A stretch of 5,477 nt of DNA from assembly GCA_030697615.1 (NCBI GenBank), contig JAUYPK010000074.1, forward strand, positions 1 to 5,477, given 5' to 3'. The notes below the pieces were generated by a model, which saw nothing but the letters and a program-made list of their open reading frames with translations, had not been told where the DNA came from and made no database searches. Position numbers and translations under genes: made by a program. This DNA is from Microcaldota archaeon. Lineage in GTDB: Archaea > Micrarchaeota > Micrarchaeia > Norongarragalinales > UBA8480. This document shows, piece by piece, positions 1 to 4,417 of the stretch (positions are counted from its first letter, which is position 1; the number at the start of each line of letters is the position of its first letter).

Positions 1-1
1 A

Positions 2-133
2 ACCTATAACCAACAAGAACGGCATTTTGAAATTGAAACTTACGTGGAACATGCAGAAGCAGTAGTCAAAGCGCTGTTCAACGGTAGAAAAACGCCATTG
101 CCATCAGCCCAGTTAGATCTTTTTGCAAGGTAA
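2..133 (+). CDS. C-terminal end of an unidentified protein (5' truncated)
   Basis: An open frame enters from the left edge and ends at TAA 131-133, leaving 43 visible residues. It reads as real coding sequence: a charged, helix-like stretch (QQERHFEIETYVEHAEAVV) followed by a turn and the tail TPLPSAQLDLFAR. The other two plus frames stop early. The tail loosely resembles a PCNA-interacting (PIP-like) C-terminus, with Q, an aliphatic residue and F, but lacks the second aromatic of the consensus, so this is only a hint of a DNA-metabolism protein. It converges on the aEF-1B gene with about 10 bases between the stop codons. I do not recognise the family. Confidence 0.6.
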   Translation, partial: TYNQQERHFEIETYVEHAEAVVKALFNGRKTPLPSAQLDLFAR

Positions 134-143
134 ATACAAAAAG

Positions 144-389
144 CTAAATCAAACCAACTTCGTCGACGTTGAGTTCGCTTACGCCTGGCGTGTCTTTTAC
201 CATTTGCTCGAAGTCCATATTATCGCCGTCCTCGCAAACAAAAGAAGCTTTGACTATCTTAGCGCCAAAAACATAATCCTCTATTTTAGCCGTGTTGAAA
301 CCTTTTAACTTTTTTAGATTTTCAATCAAAACGTTTAGGTCTTGCCCTTCTTCTGGAAATACACGCATTGCAGTTAGTACTTTTCCCAT
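144..389 (-). CDS. ef1b: Elongation factor 1-beta (aEF-1B), guanine-nucleotide exchange factor
   Basis: This is the archaeal homologue of eukaryotic EF-1B. In the known family it exchanges GDP for GTP on aEF-1A so that the factor can deliver the next aminoacyl-tRNA. The 81 residues match the archaeal short form (usually about 88-90 aa): N-terminal strand GKVLTAMRVFPEEGQDL, helix LIENLKKLKG, the strand pair IEDYVFGAKIVKASFVCEDG, and a final helix plus strand around residues 58-78. The C-terminus is a few residues shorter than usual, ending EVGLI. The ATG is preceded by a GGTGA ribosome-binding site about 7 bases upstream. It is the last gene of the minus-strand cluster, 46 bases after the RibL-like gene, and a TATA-like box in that gap could give it its own transcript. 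Confidence 0.93.
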   Translation of the reverse strand: MGKVLTAMRVFPEEGQDLNVLIENLKKLKGFNTAKIEDYVFGAKIVKASFVCEDGDNMDFEQMVKDTPGVSELNVDEVGLI

Positions 390-430
390 TTTATTTCACC
401 TGATTTTTTTCCATTTACCTTTTTTGCCTT

Positions 431-440
431 TATTTTTATA
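431..440 (-). promoter_or_regulatory. TATA-like box, possible internal promoter for aEF-1B
   Basis: Read on the minus strand this is TATAAAAATA, overlapping the stop codon of the RibL-like gene. A start site about 27 bases downstream would fall near position 410 and leave a leader of about 20 bases carrying the GGTGA site of aEF-1B. The placement suggests that the abundant elongation factor may be transcribed independently of the two genes before it. The box match and spacing are seen; promoter activity is inferred. Confidence 0.4.
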
Positions 441-858
441 ATTTGTAGAATTTTTTTAAACGCTTACTCTTGTGCTTACTGTGCTTAAACGGCTTCAACC
501 GCACTATCTTCGTCTTTTGTAAACTGAATTCGTCAAGCTTCTTGCGGATGTAACTTTCAAACAGCACCTTTTGGTCGTAGCCAAGCACAATCACCGCTGG
601 CTTGTACATTTTAACCGCTGTAAAGAAGTTTAGGTTATCTCCCAACACTGCCAAATCAACCGGTTTCAAACTATTTACCAGCGCTAGCCTTTCTTGTTGT
701 GAGAAAAAAGGTTTTTTGCCTTTTATGCGCTTTACGTTTGAATCGCGTGCAACTACTACAATTAATTTGTCGCCAAGCGCTTTTGCTTGTTTGAAGAGTT
801 CAACGTGACCTAGGTGAATGAAGTCAAACGTTCCAAAAGCCATGACGAGCTTTGCCAT
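436..858 (-). CDS. RibL-like nucleotidyltransferase (archaeal FAD synthase/cytidylyltransferase family)
   Basis: This is a 140-residue Rossmann-type nucleotidyltransferase. Visible motifs are GTFDFIHLGH (residues 9-18, with the family HxGH nucleotide-binding signature at 15-18), a basic loop KRIKGKKPFFSQQER (43-57) and LGYDQK (92-97), in the place of the family's second nucleotide-contact region. The size and the GYDQ variant match archaeal RibL-type FAD synthases, which transfer AMP from ATP to FMN. Archaeal RibL is reported to carry conserved C-terminal cysteines. This protein has no cysteine at all, and its tail is instead a Lys/His-rich run (residues 122-138). FAD synthesis is therefore likely but not certain; another pyridine- or polyol-phosphate substrate is possible. 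The ATG at 858 is used; Met6 is an alternative. It lies 53 bases after the Zn-ribbon gene and 46 before aEF-1B. Confidence 0.8.
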   Translation of the reverse strand: MAKLVMAFGTFDFIHLGHVELFKQAKALGDKLIVVVARDSNVKRIKGKKPFFSQQERLALVNSLKPVDLAVLGDNLNFFTAVKMYKPAVIVLGYDQKVLFESYIRKKLDEFSLQKTKIVRLKPFKHSKHKSKRLKKFYKL

Positions 859-875
859 AAATATCGATGAAGTGC

Positions 876-912
876 GGATACGAAACGCGAAGCGTTTCTA
901 ACCCCGCGTATC
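876..912 (-). repeat. Nested inverted repeat between Zn-ribbon and RibL-like genes
   Basis: The inner stem is 7 perfect base pairs (882-888 with 892-898) closed by a three-base loop. A second pair of arms, GATACG (876-881) and CGTATC (907-912), lies outside it, with an 8-base bulge (899-906) on one side. The outer arm touches the stop codon of the Zn-ribbon gene. No T-run follows on the minus strand, so it does not look like a terminator. A processing or stability hairpin in the polycistronic mRNA is possible. Confidence 0.5.
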
Positions 913-1067
913 TAGGGTCCAGTAAAATTGCATGCTGAGCAAACGTATTTATTTTCATTTATCCTGCATGACGCACAACGGGTTATTTTGCCGTTGCAAT
1001 CTTTTGACGGGCAATTGAGAATAGAGTATTTGTCTGTTTCCCTGCCACAACTTGTACAAACTGCCAT
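912..1067 (-). CDS. Zn-ribbon microprotein, HVO_2753 type, translation-associated
   Basis: A 51-residue gene. It has eight cysteines in four pairs: CTSC (4-7), CPSKDC (19-24), CASC (31-34) and CSAC (43-46). The closing NFTGP corresponds to the GF.GP end typical of the archaeal Zn-ribbon protein annotated as an RNA-binding protein with a role in translation, which in many archaea lies beside the aEF-1B gene. The expected layout is present: CxxCG start, a middle ribbon followed by I-x-RC-xx-CR, then Y-x-C-xx-C. One oddity is the second pair, spaced Cx4C instead of the usual Cx2C. A possible ribosome-binding site AAAGGTG lies about 12 bases before the ATG. It is the first gene of the cluster that ends with aEF-1B. 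Confidence 0.88.
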   Translation of the reverse strand: MAVCTSCGRETDKYSILNCPSKDCNGKITRCASCRINENKYVCSACNFTGP

Positions 1068-1123
1068 AATTTTAAATCACACCTTTAAGTAGCGAATAAT
1101 AGTGAAAAAATCGGGTAAGAGAA

Positions 1124-1133
1124 GTTTTTATAC
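1124..1133. promoter_or_regulatory. TATA box usable in both directions (RNA locus on plus, translation operon on minus)
   Basis: On the plus strand it reads GTTTTTATAC, about 27-30 bases before 1157-1160, exactly where the tRNA-like segment begins. It is preceded by purine-rich AGAGAAG, as expected for a BRE. On the minus strand it reads GTATAAAAAC, predicting a start near 1101 and a leader of about 34 bases before the Zn-ribbon ATG at 1067 that includes its ribosome-binding site. I see no better box for either direction in the roughly 90-base gap. Confidence 0.55.
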
Positions 1134-1159
1134 GTTTGTAACCACAACACACTAATAAT

Positions 1160-1205
1160 GCCAACTTGGCCGAGGTCTAAAAGGCCTGGCCTTGAAGGCC
1201 TTTTT
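1160..1205 (+). ncRNA. tRNA-5'-half-like segment (class II, Ser-like), orphan or remnant
   Basis: The segment reads as the 5' half of a class II tRNA: a 7-base acceptor strand GCCAACT, then TG, a D-stem GCC/GGC (1169-1171 with 1183-1185), and an anticodon-arm-like CTGGC followed by loop bases CTTGAA, which would place anticodon TGA (Ser). No matching 3' half (AGTTGGC plus a T-arm) is visible in the window on either strand. The D-loop lacks a clear G18-G19. The same bases form a 9-bp hairpin (1179-1187 with 1196-1204) followed by T, which is terminator-like and ends one base before tRNA-Arg. Options are a trans-split tRNA half, a decayed tRNA, or simply a structured leader. The tRNA resemblance is seen; function is not established. 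Confidence 0.3.
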
Positions 1206-1244
1206 GGGGCTATAGTATAACCTGGACAGAACACCAGCTTGCGG

Positions 1245-1283
1245 AACCAATCCGTCGTCACATGACAACCGATGAGTGTAGAC
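1245..1283 (+). other. tRNA-Arg intron 1, canonical position 37/38 (39 nt)
   Basis: The BHB geometry is exact. Loop bases 32-35 (1239-1242, TTGC) pair with 1278-1281 (GTAG; two Watson-Crick and two G-U pairs), leaving three-base bulges at 1243-1245 and 1282-1284. Cleavage after the second base of each bulge removes 1245-1283. The intron interior continues in the same pairing register as an imperfect hairpin (1246-1247/1276-1277, 1250-1252/1271-1273, 1254-1255/1268-1269, 1257-1259/1264-1266) with loop ACAT. Confidence 0.8.
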
Positions 1284-1304
1284 AGCTGGATATCGGGGTT
1301 CAAA

Positions 1305-1366
1305 AGCCATGCCTTTCTTTTAGAAAAAGAAAGGCCAGGCGTGGCCAAAGAAAATGGCTTTGAAAA
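1305..1366 (+). other. tRNA-Arg intron 2, non-canonical, inside the T-loop (59/60, 62 nt)
   Basis: T-loop bases TTCA (1299-1302) pair perfectly with TGAA (1361-1364) to form the 4-bp BHB helix on top of the T-stem. The 3' bulge is AAT (1365-1367), with cleavage before T1367; the 5' bulge is AAA (1303-1305), with cleavage after A1304. The inner side is relaxed: AGCCAT (1305-1310) pairs with ATGGCT (1354-1359), slightly out of register, giving a relaxed BHB or an internal loop. The intron also holds a perfect 11-bp hairpin (1311-1321 with 1325-1335). Because A1304 and A1366 are the same base, the boundary could shift by one or two positions; the intron length stays 62. Confidence 0.75.
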
Positions 1367-1380
1367 TCCCCGTAGCCCCG

Positions 1381-1387
1381 TTTTTTT
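1381..1387 (+). terminator. T-run terminator after tRNA-Arg
   Basis: Seven consecutive T directly follow the discriminator base, the usual archaeal oligo-U termination signal for a tRNA transcript. The same stretch, extending to TTTTATTC, lies about 30 bases before the next ATG and could also act as a weak TATA element for that gene. Confidence 0.6.
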
Positions 1388-1418
1388 ATTCAATAAAGAA
1401 GATAGGTACTTGATTACA

Positions 1419-1733
1419 ATGGCAGCTGCTGATTTGGTTATTAATGACACTTTGCAACTTACTTCTAGTCAGGGTTTTCCTGACAAGTTGGAACTCAACA
1501 AGGAGTACAGTTTTGAAAAAGACAAGCGTCGACTGTACAGGTTTCCGCCTGCAAGGGTCTTTTTAGCTCACAATAAAGGCGGAAAATGGGATTACCGTGG
1601 AGAGGCTTTGGTCACCGAACTTACTATTTTACCGCTAGCGGAGAAAACAGTTGGAAAATTTAAAGTGGTAAAACTTTACACTGAAGAGCATAGGCAAGTG
1701 CTAAACGCAAACCAGCAACCTGCGGAATACTGA
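1419..1733 (+). CDS. Small conserved-looking hypothetical protein
   Basis: A 104-residue protein of unknown family. The frame is open from further upstream, but the part before about 1381 is tRNA-Arg, so the ATG at 1419 is the sensible start; a TTG at 1410, just after AGGTAC, is an alternative. The composition suggests a compact beta-rich fold: strand-like segments at residues 4-14, 37-50 (RRLYRFPPARVFLA), 57-70 (WDYRGEALVTELTI) and 78-87, then a short helix. The pattern of a GxA strand after a tryptophan resembles small PUA/ASCH-like barrels, but that is a guess about fold, not an assignment. No membrane segment, cysteine or catalytic motif is visible. It starts 39 bases after the tRNA and ends in front of a terminator-like hairpin. 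Confidence 0.7.
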   Translation: MAAADLVINDTLQLTSSQGFPDKLELNKEYSFEKDKRRLYRFPPARVFLAHNKGGKWDYRGEALVTELTILPLAEKTVGKFKVVKLYTEEHRQVLNANQQPAEY

Positions 1734-1742
1734 TTTCTTTTT

Positions 1743-1769
1743 GGCGCCACACGTGGCACCTTTTTCTTT
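1743..1769 (+). terminator. Hairpin plus T-rich tract after the 104-aa gene
   Basis: GGCGCCACA faces CGTGGCACC (1743-1760): an 8-bp stem with one C-A mismatch, followed by TTTTTCTTT (1761-1769). This would end transcription of the gene stopping at 1733. Its T-tract is also one strand of the larger stem 1759-1769/1827-1837, so the two structures compete. Confidence 0.5.
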
Positions 1770-1837
1770 AGCTATCAGCAAAAACCTTTAGGTTTTTGTC
1801 TGAGTCACAAACTGCAGTTTGTGCTCAAAGAAAAAGG
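1759..1837 (+). repeat. Three-way-junction-like inverted-repeat cluster upstream of the GH5 gene
   Basis: The outer stem CCTTTTTCTTT (1759-1769) pairs without mismatch with 1827-1837. Inside are two hairpins: a perfect 8-bp stem CAAAAACC/GGTTTTTG (1779-1786 with 1791-1798, loop TTTA), and a perfect 18-base palindrome at 1806-1823 extended by GAG/CTC (1802-1804 with 1824-1826) past one bulged T. Short single-stranded joints are 1770-1778 and 1799-1801. The element ends four bases before ATG 1841. It could be a structured 5' leader, a stack of terminators, or a DNA-level palindromic element; its arrangement with the hairpin at 1743-1760 allows a terminator/antiterminator switch in principle. 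Confidence 0.55.
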
Positions 1838-1840
1838 GGC

Positions 1841-3313
1841 ATGGCTTTTATTCCCTTAAATTTCCAACTTATCCATATGATCGACCGTTTAACTGCTGTT
1901 GGCACTGTGTTGGTAGTGATCGTAATTGCCGCTGTGCTGGCAACGTTTAGCCCAAACGCGGTTATTTCTCAATCTAACCTTCCTTTGGCAATTCAAAGCA
2001 TTGAAGGCAACCAAGTTATAATTACAAACTTAAACCAGATGACTTTTCCAAAGCCTAACTTCGTTTACAACAACCAACCAGTAACCGCAAGCGGTGGAGA
2101 AATTACAGCTAACGGTACTTCTACTTACATTGTCAACTTGCAGCCGTTTCAGTTACAAAACGCCCGCGTAAGCATACAGGGAAGTGCGCCTGACAACCAA
2201 GCGGCGCCCACAATACTTATAACAACCAACGCAGGTGGCCAGCAAGGTGACTCATCGACTAACAGCCCACCAGTAACTTCTTCACCAAGCCAACCCCCTG
2301 CTGCTGCAAACACAACTAACACTTCAAACCCGCCGGCACCAGCATCTCCTTCGTCTCCACCTTCGAGTTCTGGTTTTGTCACAGCAAGCGGCACACACTT
2401 AATGCTTGACAACAGCGAATATCGTTTTGTTGGCGTTAACGTTTACGGCTTGGCAAGCGACGATGAATACAACTGTGGCGGAAACCCAGACAATCCAGAC
2501 GAATATGTTGAAGAGGTATTTTCCGTCTTGGAAGCAAACCACGTCAACGCAGTGCGGTTCTGGGCGTTTCAAAGCTTTTCACACAACGACTTCGTTGCAA
2601 TTGACCGGGTTGTAAACGCAGCTAAGCGGCATAACATTAAACTAATCCCGACATTGGAAAACCACTGGGCGGATTGTACACAAGGCGGAGAAAAAACAGC
2701 GACGTGGTACGATAACCCCAACGCAGCTTACGGGAGTTACACGCTAAGTTACCGCGAGTACGTTCGCCTAATTGTAACTAGGTATAGAAACGAAACAGCT
2801 ATTCTAATGTGGCAACTTGTAAACGAAGCTGAAAGTGGAGACGCAGCCGCTTTGTTTACATTTACGGCAGACACATCTAGCCTTATCAAAAGCATTGACC
2901 AAAACCACTTGGTTAACTTAGGCACATTAGGCAGCGGACAAGCTGGCACAAACGACCAGCGCTACATAGATCTACATTCCCTTTCAACTATTGACGTGGT
3001 TGAAGCACATGACTATGACGACGAGACAATTGCACTGCCTGGCTACCCGTGGAACGGCGATGTTAACGATATTGACACAGTTGCCGCCGACTTAGCAGTT
3101 AGCCAGCAGTTAAATAAACCGTTTTTCATTGGGGAAGCTGGGATAAGCAGTAACCGACCTGACCAGTTTGCTTTGTTCAGAGCAAAGATGGATGCCGCTT
3201 TTGCAAATGGCACAGTTGGATATTTAATATGGCGGTTTAACACAGGTGAATGCGGCGGCTCCTGTTTTGACCAGAACGACGACTTAATTGACATTTTTAA
3301 CCTTTACAATTAG
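1841..3313 (+). CDS. Membrane-anchored GH5-type glycoside hydrolase (cellulase/mannanase-like)
   Basis: A 490-residue enzyme, probably cleaving beta-1,4-linked glucan or mannan outside the cell. From the N-terminus: a hydrophobic anchor (about 18-36), a beta-rich region of unknown fold (about 48-128), a Pro/Ser/Thr/Asn-rich linker (about 132-178), then a TIM-barrel domain of clan GH-A (about 180-490). Catalytic signatures are NEAE (328-331; acid/base Glu329) and FIGEAG (429-434; nucleophile Glu432). Supporting residues are Arg239 in VRFWAF, His390 in EAHDYD and Trp464 in YLIWRF. Four cysteines (212, 279, 471, 475) could form disulfides. Asn-X-Ser/Thr sites are frequent, as in glycosylated archaeal surface proteins. 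The substrate cannot be fixed from sequence. The frame is open back to a TTG at 1796, but that extension is palindromic; ATG 1841 follows AAAAAGGGGC. ATG 1877, 28 bases after TTTTATTC, would suit a leaderless transcript. Confidence 0.87.
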   Translation: MAFIPLNFQLIHMIDRLTAVGTVLVVIVIAAVLATFSPNAVISQSNLPLAIQSIEGNQVIITNLNQMTFPKPNFVYNNQPVTASGGEITANGTSTYIVNLQPFQLQNARVSIQGSAPDNQAAPTILITTNAGGQQGDSSTNSPPVTSSPSQPPAAANTTNTSNPPAPASPSSPPSSSGFVTASGTHLMLDNSEYRFVGVNVYGLASDDEYNCGGNPDNPDEYVEEVFSVLEANHVNAVRFWAFQSFSHNDFVAIDRVVNAAKRHNIKLIPTLENHWADCTQGGEKTATWYDNPNAAYGSYTLSYREYVRLIVTRYRNETAILMWQLVNEAESGDAAALFTFTADTSSLIKSIDQNHLVNLGTLGSGQAGTNDQRYIDLHSLSTIDVVEAHDYDDETIALPGYPWNGDVNDIDTVAADLAVSQQLNKPFFIGEAGISSNRPDQFALFRAKMDAAFANGTVGYLIWRFNTGECGGSCFDQNDDLIDIFNLYN

Positions 3314-3334
3314 ACGCAAAAGCGTAACTGCCAC

Positions 3335-3343
3335 CTATAAATA
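3335..3343 (+). promoter_or_regulatory. TATA box of the DUF4870-like membrane-protein gene
   Basis: CTATAAATA is a near-ideal archaeal box A. Transcription would start about 25-27 bases downstream, near 3364-3367. That excludes the in-frame ATG at 3354 as the start codon and supports one of the ATGs at 3396 or 3432. A short hairpin ACGC-AAAA-GCGT (3314-3325) just upstream follows the GH5 stop codon. Confidence 0.7.
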
Positions 3344-3395
3344 CCACATTTGAATGATAATTAAAGAAAGAACCAAAAGGTGGTTTTTAACAAAA

Positions 3396-3788
3396 ATGGC
3401 AAAAAAAGTAAAAAAAGGTGGTAGTAAAAAAATGGCAGCAACAGCTTCAAATGACAGTAACTTAATGGGCGCATTAGCGTATATCTTGATGCCCTTAACT
3501 GGAGTGTTAATGTACTTCGTTAAGCCGGATGACAAATACGTGCGTTACCACGCGGTTCAGTCAATTATCCTAGGCATAGTCTTATTCGTAGTTGGAATGC
3601 TTCTCAACGTAGCAGCTGGAGTGCTTGGCGCAACAATTCCACTTCTTGGGCTAGTAATCGGTCTCTTGGTTGGAGGAGTTTGGCTACTCATTGAAGCAAT
3701 TATTTGGCTTTACTGCATGTGGAAGGCTTACAGCGGCGAAAAGTTCAGACTTCCAGTAATCAGCGACTTAGCTGACAAAAACTCGTAA
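3396..3788 (+). CDS. DUF4870/Tic20-like integral membrane protein
   Basis: A 130-residue protein with a Lys-rich N-terminus (1-12) and hydrophobic segments at about 23-42, 56-78 and 83-109; the last is long enough for two helices. The signature is the loop after the first helix, DDKYVRYHAVQS (45-56). This matches the YVRxHAxQS motif of the small DUF4870/Tic20-like family found in bacteria and archaea, whose role is not well established; a transport or membrane-organising function is only inferred. The C-terminal 20 residues are hydrophilic. The start is chosen from promoter position: GGTGG (3379-3383) lies 12 bases before ATG 3396. A second GGTGG (3417-3421) lies 10 bases before ATG 3432, which would give a 118-residue form without the basic tail. 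Confidence 0.82.
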   Translation: MAKKVKKGGSKKMAATASNDSNLMGALAYILMPLTGVLMYFVKPDDKYVRYHAVQSIILGIVLFVVGMLLNVAAGVLGATIPLLGLVIGLLVGGVWLLIEAIIWLYCMWKAYSGEKFRLPVISDLADKNS

Positions 3789-3828
3789 AAAAGGGAAGAA
3801 ACTTAAAAACTTTTTTCTCTCTTTTTTT
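3787..3828. terminator. Bidirectional A/T-rich terminator between convergent genes
   Basis: Plus-strand T-runs at 3811-3816 and 3822-3828 would end the membrane-protein transcript. The A6 run at 3787-3792, overlapping that gene's stop codon, is a T6 run for the minus-strand transcript arriving from 3851. There is no strong GC hairpin, consistent with oligo-U termination in archaea. Confidence 0.6.
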
Positions 3829-3850
3829 ATTTTAATTTTCTTTTTACTTC

Positions 3851-4396
3851 TTATTTTTTCAACTGCTCTTTCAAACACCTAAGCCCAGAGTTAAACACTC
3901 TTTGTCGTTGTCTTTGGTTTAGAGTTCTAGCTTGTTCAATAACTTCTTGCGCGTGTGGCAGGTTAACATCAAAAGCAAGGCACACCACATGTCGCTGTAA
4001 TGGAGTTAAGGTGCGAAACGCTCCTCTGACCCGCGTAGTTAGCTGCGGTTTGGAAGATAACATAGTTTCGAATTCTGGATCTCGTGCAAGTCGGCGAATA
4101 ATGCCATGCCAAGTTCCTCGTTTATTTTGTTTAGTTGACCTTTGTTTTTGTTCTCTTGAATTTTGAGTCCAGCCTTGAAATACATCTAGCAATTCTTTTC
4201 TTGGTTTTCCTTCTAGGGAAAAAATTGAATGCCTACCAGCACGTGGAAAATAAGTTCGCTTAACAACGTCAAGTGGAAGGTTTGGATGATAGCGCTCCTT
4301 TAGTTTTCTAACAGTTTCACCAACGCTACTTCCCTTCGCTAGTAGTGCAAGTGCTTTACCTCTTTGAAAAACAGATATTTTTAACTTTGCAACCAT
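3851..4396 (-). CDS. Basic, putative DNA-binding protein of unknown family
   Basis: A 181-residue, strongly basic protein. The N-terminal part (about 8-50) alternates helix-like segments ending in VVKRTYFPRAG and could be a helix-turn-helix of the kind that scans FQRGKALALLAKGSS-VGETVRKLKER. The middle (76-95) is Gln/Arg/Lys-rich and probably flexible. The C-terminal part (128-178, LTPLQRHVVCLAFDV...) has helical spacing loosely like sigma-70 region 4, but the recognition-helix register does not align well, so this is weak. The start is supported by GGTGA (4408-4412) 11 bases upstream. It follows the Fic gene by 21 bases on the same strand, and its ribosome-binding site sits just after the Fic stop codon, so the two are almost certainly co-transcribed. 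A regulator of, or partner for, the Fic protein is a reasonable inference, not shown. Confidence 0.75.
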   Translation of the reverse strand: MVAKLKISVFQRGKALALLAKGSSVGETVRKLKERYHPNLPLDVVKRTYFPRAGRHSIFSLEGKPRKELLDVFQGWTQNSREQKQRSTKQNKRGTWHGIIRRLARDPEFETMLSSKPQLTTRVRGAFRTLTPLQRHVVCLAFDVNLPHAQEVIEQARTLNQRQRQRVFNSGLRCLKEQLKK

Positions 4397-4417
4397 TTAG
4401 GTAATTTTCACCATTTC

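Larger units (their letters stand above)
1206..1380 (+). tRNA. tRNA-Arg(GCG) with two introns
   Basis: Three exons (1206-1244, 1284-1304, 1367-1380) join into a 74-nt tRNA. The acceptor is GGGGCTA/TAGCCCC (7 bp) with discriminator G and no encoded CCA. The anticodon stem CCAGC/GCTGG (1234-1238 with 1285-1289) is perfect; the loop TTGCGGA gives anticodon GCG, reading CGC/CGU. The T-stem CGGGG/CCCCG (1294-1298 with 1368-1372) is perfect, with loop TTCAAAT. Expected tertiary bases are present: T8, A14, A15 opposite T48, G18-G19, T54-A58. The variable loop is four bases. The weak point is the D-stem, where 12-23 is A-A and 13-22 is T-G. A T7 run follows directly. Transcription probably starts at the TATA box at 1124-1133. 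Confidence 0.88.

Noticed and set aside
602..808. 68-codon plus-strand frame
   Set aside because: Antisense shadow inside the RibL-like gene.
1158..1220. 20-codon frame beginning at ATG 1158
   Set aside because: It overlaps the tRNA-like segment and the acceptor/D-arm of tRNA-Arg; chance frame.
1272..1418. N-terminal extension of the 104-aa protein back to an ATG at 1272 (153 aa)
   Set aside because: It runs through the anticodon 3' stem, T-arm, T-loop intron and acceptor strand of tRNA-Arg; the protein-like part begins at ATG 1419.
1085..1450. 121-codon minus-strand open frame
   Set aside because: It lies antisense to the tRNA locus and the start of the 104-aa gene, has no promoter or ribosome-binding site, and reads like low-quality antisense sequence.
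1759..1837. CRISPR array or MITE
   Set aside because: The repeats are inverted, not direct and spaced; no target-site duplication flanks the outer stem.
1796..1840. TTG start and 15-residue extension of the GH5 protein
   Set aside because: The extension is encoded by the palindromic repeats, starts with a rare codon and precedes a better ATG and the membrane anchor.
2149..2412. 87-codon minus-strand frame
   Set aside because: Antisense shadow of the Pro/Ser/Thr linker region of the GH5 gene; its Gly/Ala/Val richness follows from that.
3354..3395. ATG 3354 as start of the DUF4870-like protein
   Set aside because: It lies only about 15 bases after the centre of the TATA box, upstream of the expected transcription start.
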